Origin: Hirundichthys speculiger
Taxonomy: Eukaryota; Chordata; Actinopteri; Beloniformes; Exocoetidae
Assembly (NCBI GenBank): GCA_018398805.1
Contig: JAGFBZ010001889.1
Span: 1 to 64,000, forward strand
DNA: 64,000 nucleotides
Reading direction: 5' to 3'
Shown here: piece by piece, positions 1 to 11,300 of the stretch
Position numbering within the stretch: the first letter of the stretch is position 1
Layout: every line of letters starts with the position of its first letter
Made by a program: the position numbers and the translations under genes
The notes under the pieces: generated by a model
What the model was told of the DNA's origin: nothing
The model's input: the letters and a program-made list of their open reading frames with translations, nothing else
The model's database searches: none

Positions 1-323
1 CTATACAAAATAGTTCAGAATCTTAGAAAATTCATTAAAAGTCAAATATAAAAACATACACTGAAGTTTGTATCAAAATGTACACAGCATGTTAGAACAA
101 GTTTTTAACTTGACGGTAAAAAAGAGGAGCACCATCAAGTAGGCATGAACACTTTTTCATGTTAAGAAAAAAGAGGTTTCTTCTCTTTTTTTGTTGTTGT
201 ATTTTGTTTTTTCCCTCTCAGTCATCGGTAAAATATAAGAACTGTAGTTTGAGTGTGTAAAAACTAATCAGCACACTCCTAGAAGCTAGCCAAAGTTTCA
301 AAGTTGTTTCTGAAGTAGTCTTG

Positions 324-495
324 TTCAGAAAGTTGGTTTTTGTGGTGGGTGTGGCTAAGGCGGACCAATGGGACTATCGGGTTCAAAAGTTGTGTTTTTT
401 GGTGGTGTGGCTAAGGCGGACCAATGGGACTATCGATGGTTCAGAAAGTTGGTTTTTGTGGTGGGTGTGGCTAAGGCGGACCAATGGAACTGTAG
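324..495. repeat. Three-copy ~57-bp tandem repeat with CCAAT cores
   Basis: Three imperfect copies begin near 324, 380 and 438. Each contains ggctaaggcggaccaatgg. The CCAAT core is the NF-Y consensus, but the block is 4.3 kb from the first visible tubulin exon, so a promoter role is only a possibility. The open frames here are by-products of the repeat. Confidence 0.7.
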
Positions 496-769
496 GAAGC
501 GTGGTGATTGGGGTTGTGAAGCCTTTTTCACAGCAGATAGACTCAACAAGAGTTGATTGATAGCAGTACTGAGACAACGTGAGTGAACAACAGTGTTTTT
601 AAAAAACATGAGATTAAAAACTAACAGCAGCAGTGTTTTTAAAAAAAAACACGAGACAAGTAGGCATGTTAAGAAAAACAGGTTTCAGAAAAAACATTGC
701 TCTGTTCCTGAGGTACTTAGTATTGTCTTATAAGAGTGAAGATTTAATTTTGATGAAAAGATTATCATT

Positions 770-895
770 TAGAATAGAAATACTTTATTGATCCCCGGGG
801 GAAATTCTGTCGTTACAGTAGCAACATTGAAGTATAAAGTGACCACCACCAAGACAAAACAAAAAGTATGAAAGTACTCTTGTGAATGGTATATA

Positions 896-950
<55 letters not shown>

Positions 951-1330
951 ATATCTATATATCTATATATATACAGTATTATAAACAAAATTATAAACAA
1001 AATGTGTGCAAGAAGATGGTATATGGTATATTACAGTGCAATGCAGTACAATGAAAGTGACTGTGTGATCAAGTGACATATTGAGCTTAGTTTAACTTAA
1101 ACATCTAAGTGCAATAGTGTAAACCTTATCCATCCATCCATCCATTTTCTATACCCGTTTCATCCTTGAAGGGTCACGGGGAAGTGTAAACCTTAGTCCA
1201 AGTTAAATGTCAAAGGGAGCTGAGAGCTCTCTACCAGCCAGAGGTGACTGGTTAAACAGTTTAATTGCTGTTGGTAGGAACGACTTCCTGTATCTGTCCT
1301 TGTGACAGCGAAGCTGAACTAGTCTGTTGG
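770..1330 (-). mobile_element. 3' end of a CR1/Rex-type LINE, truncated
   Basis: Read on the minus strand, 1330-1230 encodes a typical LINE reverse-transcriptase C-terminus (basic residues, then a K-S-F-L-P-T-A-I-K-L-F-N-like motif). The 3' end near 780 is the common fish tail in which gatcaataaagtattt follows a GC-rich block. A (TA)n microsatellite has grown inside the 3' UTR. Family assignment is by resemblance. Confidence 0.5.
889..975. repeat. (TA)n microsatellite
   Basis: Nearly pure TA dinucleotides over about 85 bp. The open frames on both strands here are artefacts of the repeat. Confidence 0.95.
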
Positions 1331-1489
1331 AGAAACTGCTCCGCTGTCTGTCCAGTACTGAATTTGTGGGTAATCTATACAAAAATTGTTCAGAATCTTA
1401 GCAAATTCACTAAAAGTCAAATATAAAAATCTGTCAGTGTGTGGGGTGGTGGTGGGGGTAGGAGGAGGAGAGGAGGAATAGATGCTTGT

Positions 1490-1548
1490 CTGTGTGTGTG
1501 TGTGTGTGGTTGTGTGGTTGTGTGTGTGTGTGTGCGTGTGGGTGGGTG
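1490..1548. repeat. (TG)n microsatellite
   Basis: Interrupted TG/GTGG dinucleotide tract of about 58 bp, preceded by a purine-rich (GGA/GGT) stretch at 1439-1480. Confidence 0.9.
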
Positions 1549-2165
1549 TGGTGGTGTCGGGGGGTTGAAGAGAAAGACATGCAGAAGTACTGAGAGAAAG
1601 ACGAGCAGAAGAAACTGGATGGATCATTTTAACTGTTACTTAAATGTTTAACAAATGAAACAGGTCAGGTTTCTGAAAAAAAAAACATTGGTCTGTGCTT
1701 GAAGTACTTAGTAGAACGGAGATTTAATTTTGATGAAAAAAGATTATCATTTGTGGGTAATCTATACAAAAATAGTTCAGAATCTTAACAAATCACTAAA
1801 AGTCAAATATAAAAATATACACTGAAGTTTGTATCAAAATGTACACAGCATATCAATAAAAAACCACGTGAACTCTCCTCCATGTGAGGCTCTTAATATC
1901 ACAGATTTGTTTTTGCTATCCAACTCCTGTATAACAGTTTTCTCTGTAACACCCGTATTGCAACCCAACTCTTGTATGATTGTTACATATGTATAGCAAA
2001 TATTTTTTGGGAGGTTATTAACTTACTTTAAATGTTTAACACACTAAAACACAAATATTTTTTGGGAGGATATTAACTTACTTTAAATGTTTAACACACT
2101 AAAACAGCTGCAGGGGCAAGATAAACGATAAAACTGCCCTGAAAACAGATCTGGTAAGAGTCATA

Positions 2166-2229
2166 AGGTCATAAAATCATAAATGGGTCATTAAAGGTCA
2201 TAAAGGTCATGAAAGGTCATAAAAGGTCA
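2166..2229 (+). promoter_or_regulatory. Cluster of AGGTCA nuclear-receptor half-sites
   Basis: AGGTCA or GGGTCA occurs at 2166-2171, 2185-2190, 2195-2200, 2204-2209, 2214-2219 and 2224-2229, all in one orientation. Spacers between the last five are 4, 3, 4 and 4 nt, giving DR4-DR3-DR4-DR4. DR3 and DR4 are the geometries of vitamin D and thyroid/LXR receptor sites. It may equally be a simple tandem repeat with no regulatory role. Confidence 0.35.
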
Positions 2230-2279
2230 TAAAAGGGTAATAAAACTGTCAGCGAGATTGAAAGTGGTTGGTTATTCTC

Positions 2280-2802
2280 TCTATTATTGATACTCAAGAG
2301 CCTATCATGGCTCATTACGCTGACCACACGCCCAAGGGCCCTCCATAGCCTGTTTGCATTCACCCTACAACAATTCCACTACTTCTTTATTATTATTTTT
2401 TACTTTTTCTGTGCTCTCCTCTCTCTCTGTCCTACATTCTCTTTCTGTCCTCCATCTTCTCTCTGGCCTACATCCTCTCTCTGTCCTGTCTCCCCTCTTT
2501 TCTTTCTCTACCCGGCTGGCCTTCGGCAGGAAGGTCCCCACATATGAGCCAGGTCCTGCTCAAGGTTTCTTCTTCCTCTTAAAGTGGAGTTTTTCCTTGC
2601 CACTGTTTGGTATAAAGGTTTTTTTTCTCCCTACGTGGGAGTTTTTTACCTGCCATTATCATTGATTGGATTTAATGATATAATCTTAGTTGATGATATT
2701 TGCTCGGGGGTCATGCTCTGGGTCTCTGTAAAGCGCCTAGAGACAATTGTCAGTGTAACAGATGCTATATAAATAAAATTGAATTGAATTGAATTGAATT
2801 CA
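2280..2802 (+). mobile_element. Non-coding fish retroposon tail ending in (GAATT)n
   Basis: This is the widely dispersed fish segment that runs from a pyrimidine-rich block through 'aaagtggagtttttccttg' to the 'gcgcctagagacaattg' motif, then 'tatataaataaaattgaatt' and a GAATT tail. The order and A-rich end suggest the 3' part of a LINE or SINE in + orientation. A shorter relative lies at 12346-12440. Confidence 0.55.
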
Positions 2803-3074
2803 GGAAAAAACACACACCAGCCGTTAACCGGAGCAACAGCCACAGCGGACGTTAGCGGCACCGATGACTCAGCTATTTGTGACTTGAAAATACGTTTGTG
2901 CTCGTTTATTGCGGAACATTATTTATCATCTACAATCGCTCAATCGCTTTACATCTGTGTAAAAAAAAAAAAAAGTAGCGGTTGATAGAAGCGCTTTAAA
3001 AAACTGCCGGTTTCCAGTCACCAGGCCAGTTATATGAACACACGACACAGTTGTGTACAAGTTGTCTTGTACAC

Positions 3075-3911
3075 TAGTGATGGGCATTCCGGCTCTTTGT
3101 GGAGAGCCGGCTCTTTTGGCTCGGCTCACTAAAAAGAGCCGGCTCTTTCGGCTCCCAAGTGGATCCTTATATTTTTTGTTAATTAAATTAATTTATTACC
3201 AAATTATGTGTAAATTGAATAACTAATGTTAAAAAAAACATAAAATATAACATATGTATTGTATTTATATAGCTTTATTAACAAACTTAACATATACATG
3301 AATTCTCGCAACAATTGAATCATAGGCAACTGGACTTAGATTTGTCTTAGAAGACGTTTCGCCTCTTATCCAAGCGGCTTCATCAGTTCTCAACGCATCA
3401 GTCTGACTAGTCCGCACTAGTCAGACAAACAGTGGAGTATGACACCACATACACAACTCGCATGAATTTGCAGACAAAATCCAGGGTGTAAGGCTGGAAC
3501 TGGATGAAACCATGGTATCATATGATGTAACATCCTTATTCACTTGCATCCCAATCAAGGAAGCAGTGGAAAGGCTGTTACTCATTTTCCTGTTGTCACT
3601 CATCTTTGGTGAACTGGTCAAATCCTGCGCTCCTCTCGCTCTCATCTCTCTGTCGTGTCTGTAACCCCCCCCCCCCAGCAGAGAGTTGTTGACTCTGCTC
3701 CCCCCCTCCCTCCTGCTCAGTGTAGTCACACAGACGTTGCCACAGCCACACATGTTGACCAATGCAGCTTTAAAAGACAATATAAGATAATACTTTTTAA
3801 AGAAAATCGCTCGGGCTCACGAGCCGGCTCCCATTGATCGCGTGCCGGCTCCTGTTGTTCACTTCAGAGCCGGCTCTTTTCCGGCTCTCGTTCGTGACCG
3901 ACCCATCACTA
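3075..3911. mobile_element. Non-autonomous hAT element with 8-bp target duplication
   Basis: The element starts TAGTGATGGG and ends CCCATCACTA. It is flanked on both sides by TTGTACAC (3067-3074 and 3912-3919), the 8-bp duplication expected of hAT transposition. Both subterminal regions are crowded with GAGCCGGCTC-type motifs. No transposase is present. The interior contains unrelated Penelope-like sequence. Confidence 0.85.
3330..3600 (+). pseudogene. Penelope-like retroelement fragment inside the hAT element
   Basis: Positions 3494-3590 on + encode S-Y-D-V-T-S-L-F-T-C-I-P-I, the conserved Penelope-like reverse-transcriptase motif. Just upstream, 3357-3386 carries the characteristic PLE terminal segment (tttcgcctcttatccaagcg). 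A perfect 11-bp inverted repeat (3401-3411 and 3416-3426) lies between them. The fragment has no full domain and is not functional. Confidence 0.6.
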
Positions 3912-4405
3912 TTGTACACGTAATGTGCTCTAAAAATAAACTTGATCAGCTCAAAGGATGTATGTTTTCTGAATGTTGATGAAGCAACCACCCAAAACAT
4001 GGAAAAAATACTGAATGTACCTAATGGTTCACTTTATTGATGATGATGCATCCAGAGTAATAACATCTAATAATCTAATAACTGCTTTTGCAGATATGTT
4101 GGAGAGGAGTCAAGACCCAATGGAATGGATTTCCTATAACTTAATTTACCATTGTTTTGAACAAAAAAGGTAGAAAAGTTACAATTAGTTTTTTTTTTGT
4201 ACAAATGCTAAAAAGTTGCCAATAATGTGTATGTTGGATTCACTGACATTTCTGACCTATAACCAACCTAATCTTCCCTATGCAAGTTATTTCAATTAAA
4301 AATACTCAGTAAATGACCATAAAAGGTTAACTGTTTCCCTTCACTCATTTTAAAATCGAAGATGTACTTTTTTCAGGTGAACATAATTGCAGGAGAAACT
4401 ATTTT

Positions 4406-4427
4406 GGGGGGGGGGGGGGGGGGGGGG
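4406..4427. repeat. G22 homopolymer
   Basis: Uninterrupted G run about 250 bp upstream of tubulin exon 2. Such runs are length-unstable and error-prone in sequencing; G-quadruplex formation is possible. The remaining DNA at 3920-4673 shows nothing else recognisable. Confidence 0.9.
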
Positions 4428-4649
4428 CTGAAATAATTCCTCATTTATTTTAATCAAAGAAAGGTGTATGCAAACTTGTATGAATGGGGAGCTCATGTAC
4501 TGAAATACAAATTCCTGATGAAGTATAGATGGAGCTATAGATAGGTGTGTGCATGCAAATGATGATAAAAAAAATATTTAAATGCACATGAATTTAAAGT
4601 TGTGATTCTGAATGTGACTGTCCATATTCCACTGGACCCTTCAGACTGA

Positions 4650-6533
<1,884 letters not shown>

Positions 6534-6844
6534 GACTCTGGAGCAGCAGTCCGCCTGGACTCGGTTCAGTTTATTGATGCTGGACTGGAAAATACCAGAG
6601 GTTCAGGTTCGGTTCAGTTCTGTTCACATGAGCACTGGACACATGTTATTTTGGAAAGTTGCAAAAACATTTGAGTTTATAAATGCCGGACTGTAAAGGA
6701 CTACAGGTGTTCAAGTTCGGTTCTGTTCACGTGAGTTCTGCACACATGTTGTTGTTTTGTAAAGTTTCATTAAAATATGTTAAACTTGCCTCTTTTGTGG
6801 AGTATTTCATGTTTCACTTTGACTCTTATTCACTGAAATTCAGA

Positions 6845-6850
6845 AATAAA
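6845..6850 (+). promoter_or_regulatory. Tubulin poly(A) signal AATAAA
   Basis: Canonical AATAAA about 310 nt after the tubulin stop, within an AT-rich 3' UTR; an ATTAAA variant lies near 6768. Confidence 0.6.
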
Positions 6851-7192
6851 AATGTCCAATTGTCAAAACACCATAGAAGCAGAACAGCAGCTTCTTTTTA
6901 ACACATTCTTAATTCTTGAATGTTTTCATAGCAGCTGGTTTTAAGGGTGGAGTCTGACACGTGACTCCGCCCCCTCTACCTGCACCTCTTCAGAGATCAG
7001 TGCAGCAGCTTTGTGCTTGAAGGAACAGGAAATGCTGGTTGGTGTGAAGTTTGGAGATGAGTCTGGATAGTTCTGATCTGGATCTGTGATGTCACAGAAC
7101 CCTGAGAATCTGAACAGCATTTATATACGTACATACTAATGTCCAACAAAAGAAAGTGGTCGGATAAAGCAGGTTCAGAAAATGATAAATAC

Positions 7193-7590
7193 AACTAGAA
7201 AAGCAGTCAGAGCTCAGACCTTCACCAAGAGCAGCAGTTCCTCCATATAGCAAATTACAAATACTATAAAATCTGCGTTCTGGATCAGATCCGGATCAGC
7301 CTTTGAAATCTGATAGAGGTTTCCATCATCAATCCCTGAGTCAAATTTCATGAGTTTTGGACAATAATTAACGGAGATATTAAGAAACAAAATGTTTGGC
7401 CCCATTGACCACAATATTATTGAAAATTTGAAAGTGATCCAGAATCCAGAATTTCTTCTGGATCACAGCCAAAATGAAATCAGTTCTTCCTTTTCACATT
7501 TCTGAAAACTGAACATTTCATCAAAATCCATCCATAACTTGAGTTATCTTGAACACAGACAGATAAATGGTGGAGGTAATAAAGGTGTGC
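7193..7590. repeat. Dispersed repeat, copy 1 of 3
   Basis: Shares an ordered series of blocks with 18003-18240 and 50752-51130: a start like ctagaaaagcagtcagag, then ctggatcagatccggatcag, then gaaagtgatccagaatccag, then catcaaaatccatcc, ending gttatcttgaacacagacag. It resembles the 3' part of a common fish RTE-type LINE. The rest of 6851-8249 shows only AT-rich 3' flanking sequence. Confidence 0.7.
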
Positions 7591-7759
7591 AGTTCATGCG
7601 TTGTATTGGTTCTGTTCTTCATCGGGTTCAGACCTGGATTCTGCTAAATTAAACTAGTCTGGAAAAAACAACTTCAGTCACATGAAATTAACCGACAGAA
7701 TCAACCCCAGATGAGATGAAATCAGACGATGCAGAACTGTTGCAGCACTTATACACAGA

Positions 7760-8132
7760 TTTATTTAAGGTGTCACAGATACAAAATGCTTTTTTTTTTT
7801 TCTCATTTCATTTTTTAAAATCTTGCTTGAGGTAAACCACAAACCCAAAGACAGAGTCAAATGGCACACAGGACATGTTTTCAGCAGCAGGCAGGTAGGA
7901 TGATGCAGCAGGATGTGGACGTTCACTAATGATCTTTAAAACTCACAAATCAAACTTTAAAGGCAGTACAATTTCCAACTTCAGCCATATAAGAGGAAGA
8001 TTTTTTTTTCTTAAATAGAAGCACAGCAATGTGAAGGAAAAACATGTTCTGTTTCTGGAATGTTTCTTTTCTTCTGAGGGTCCCTGAACGCATCACATCT
8101 GAGCTACACATGAATTCTTCTGAACCTTTATT
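7760..8132 (-). promoter_or_regulatory. Candidate ptprn poly(A) signals
   Basis: On the minus strand AATAAA occurs at 8132-8127 (about 120 nt past the ptprn stop) and at 7765-7760 (about 490 nt past it). Either could end the 3' UTR. Confidence 0.4.
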
Positions 8133-8249
8133 TTCATTGTTGGGTTTCAAGGCTTCAGCCAGCAAACACAAAGATGCTACATCATACAGAGAAAAGGAAA
8201 GGGTTCCAGTCCGTCACAGTGGAAGCTGGGCTGGCTCGTACTGGTTTCA

Positions 8250-8318
8250 CTAGGGCAGAGCTTTGAGGATGGCATTCACCTCCTCAGCGACTGCTGTCAG
8301 CGCAAACTCAAACTGGTC
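8250..8318 (-). CDS. ptprn: ptprn last coding exon (visible exon 20)
   Basis: Encodes [22 protein letters not shown], then TAG at 8252-8250. The acceptor is on the minus strand next to 8318, phase 0. It forms the final helix of the phosphatase-like domain. Confidence 0.95.
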   Translation of the reverse strand, partial: DQFEFALTAVAEEVNAILKALP

Positions 8319-11300
8319 CTGGAAACCACAACAAAGGTGAGATGAATTCAAGTTTACCTGAATGAATCCTTAACAGGACCCACCAGGAGCGTTTTTATAT
8401 GGCAGATCTGGTCTAAACCCAGGGGCAGCCATAGAGCATATAAAAAGAACTGGACACACCCCTATGATGTCATCCACAGGTTTTCTGAAAAGTTTCTTTT
8501 TTGTCTCACTGCATGATGCTATGCTAGTAGTAGCTGACTCCGCCCAACCCCAGCTCATCCAACAATGGACAGAACAAGCAGGACTGGAAGCTTGGCAGGA
8601 ACATGCCCATTTTAGTTTAGTTAGCACAAATGAGCTATTTTAGCTGGGATAGATTAGCCTATGCTAACATATTGTGCTAATTATGTTACATTTCATTCAT
8701 TCTAATCAAATCTGTCCAAACATCCTCATGTAAAATGTCACTACAGCTATCTGAACCGAGTGCTGCCAGAACTGAAACGAGGACTAGCAGAGCTCCGCTG
8801 GGTCCCGTGGGCGCTACGCTGGTCCATCAAGCCTAAAAGTCTGCAGGACTGGAGGTCACAGCCGAGCCCGAGGGTCCTGAGGTGAACTGGACTGGAGGAT
8901 GCAGCTGCTGTAACAAGTCCAGGCCAGAGAGCTAGAAGCAGTCCAGCTGGTGGCCTCCGGTTAGCAACCATCACTGAAGACCGCTGCTTCAGGTTAACCC
9001 AGTACTGGTAGCAGCGGCTCTTAGCATTAGAGTCATAAAATAAAATAATGATGATTCTGCTCTGTTAGGTCTTCATTAAAGCTCAGAAATCTCCTTAGTT
9101 TAGTGACCGCAACTTTGTTATTTTCGTTCGCCTGGTTTAGCTTATGCTAACCTATGATGCTAATTAATATTACTTTACATTAGGATCAGTATCATAAAAC
9201 AAAAATAAATCTTAAATAAATGTCAACATATTCGTCCAATCCGATGGAACCTTTCTGTCTGAGGTGTTAATGTAGATGCTTAGTTTCTGTTGTTGTTGTT
9301 ATTTCTGTTTATTTATTTTTATTAAAATTATATTGCTGTAAAGAAATAAAACGTCATGTTTCAAGCGTCTGTAGAGTCTCTACTGTCAGAGGTCAGTTTT
9401 AGTTGTAAAGCAGGTAGATTTAGAAGATATCTGCTTCAGGCTGCTTTACATCACCTCCCAACGCTTCCAGACCGACCCAGAACCGGTCCAGCAATGTCTT
9501 AGTCCAGTTAACAGCAGAGCAGGACATAGTTTGGTTCAACCGCTGGTTGAGGTGGAGTCAGCTGTTGACATGATGGTGATAACCAGAGCTGCAACCAGAG
9601 CTCCCAGTTAGCTTCAGTAAGCTTGTGGGGGACATGGACGGATTGGTCCAGTTCTTATCCGGTCCAGGGTCCAAACTCACCTTGGTGCGCACCATCCCGG
9701 GTCTCTGGTCCCGGACGTGCTCCAGAGTCGCAGCGATGTCGATCTCTTTCACGCCTGCAGGAACAAAAGAACGACTTCAACCAACAAATCATTCTCAAGA
9801 CTCTTTTTTACCTTCATCAAGTCCACAACTCAACATTCAGGCCCAGTCCAACCTCACCTTTAGCCATGCGGTTCAGAACCATGTCAATCAGGATGTAAGT
9901 CCCGGTCCGGCCTGTACCATCGCTATGGAAACACAGGACAAAACAGTAACTCAAACATGAAGTAAAACAGAACCAGTGGAACCACCAGCTGGTGTGACTT
10001 TAAGCTGAGAAGAGCTGGACGGCTAAAATGTGCCCTTTCCTGCCACCTGGTGGTTGCCTGTGGTACTACACATAAAAGTCCTTCTGGATTTTAGAACCTA
10101 CGTTTAAATGAATGTTTTAAAATTTAGATTTCTTCTCTTTGTTCTTTCTTCCATTCAAATATCAAAACCTCAAAGAAAGAGGACTTGAACGCCATTAAAT
10201 GTTAGAGCTGAGCCTCCTAAAACGAGTAAAAGTGCATCTTCAAGCGTGAGAAGATGAGGAGACACGTTTTAGAAGAAGGATTTCTGTTTTTACCTGCAGT
10301 GCACGATGACGGGACAGGACCGGCCTCTGTAGCACTTATTCACCTTCCTGGTGGAAAAAAACACACATGAAAAGTAATTATCACTGCCACAATATGAAGT
10401 TACTTATTCATCAGGTTACTTTATTTCTAATTAAGTGGTGCGTTTAAACAGAGATCCTTTCAGAAATATGTAGATAAATGCGGAAATCTCACTTCTGTCT
10501 TTAAAAAGGATTCAGGTATCTAAAAATAACAAACATTTTCAGATACAGTCATTCAGAAATCAATCCCCCCCTCTTTTAATTCTATAGTTTTTCAAAGTAA
10601 AAACTGAAAAAACATCACCTGATCATTGCGGACCTTAGTATTAGACAATTACAACCTCAGAAAACTGATGTTGAAAAAGATGAAGCAAAACAGAAATCTG
10701 GTAAAAACCAGGCCAGGAGCTTGGTGTGTGTTAACACAATGCCAAGACAGCAAGACATCAGCACTGGTCTCAGAGAAGCAGCTGCTGCTGTACATCAACC
10801 TAGAAAGTGACATCAAACCATTCTGCATCTGGACAAACTGGCCTTCTGGAACAACATCCTCTGGACTGATGAGACCAGAGACCAGAACCATGTTTGGAGG
10901 AGACCAGCAGGAACACCTCAGACCCACTGAAGCACAGTGGTGGACCTTAAGTCTATTTCTGTGAAGTAGTAACTCTTGTTGACCTGCTACATGTTTACCA
11001 TCATAACCAAGAGAGCCAGTTCCTACAGAAAAGGCTCCTTAATCTGATTTGCAGATATCAAAGAGGTGTTTCCGTTGCAGTTTTTTGGTGAAATTGGCAT
11101 ATTTCCATTTGGTGCATTTTCTATTTGCAACTCCAGTTTAGGATAACGGTAACATAGCTACAGTTTTTAGTATGCTATTATTTATGTGTGAGAAAATCAT
11201 CCCTGTGGCCCTCAGCCCCTCTGACGGGGGTTTCAGCTGCATTAATGTGGAGCAGCTGGAGCAGCTGGAGCAGCTGCAGCAGCTGGAGCAGCTACTGCAG

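Larger units (their letters stand above)
1..1860. repeat. Locally duplicated AT-rich block (partial copies)
   Basis: Three related segments lie near 1-90, 1374-1432 and 1755-1852; they share the stretch that begins ctatacaaaa and runs to gtacacagca. A second shared stretch (gatttaatttt, then gattatcattt) lies near 735-775 and 1720-1755. The pattern fits local duplication before or around insertion of the LINE tail at about 770-1330. No coding potential is seen. Confidence 0.6.

Noticed and set aside
785..1076. Ile/Tyr-rich frames on both strands
   Set aside because: Pure (TA)n microsatellite.
1130..1185. Short 'atccatccattttctatacccg' segment as a separate mobile element
   Set aside because: A familiar fish repeat scrap, too short here to assign ends or family.
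1319..1651. His/Thr-rich and Gly/Val/Cys-rich frames
   Set aside because: Products of the (TG)n tract and flanking purine-rich DNA.
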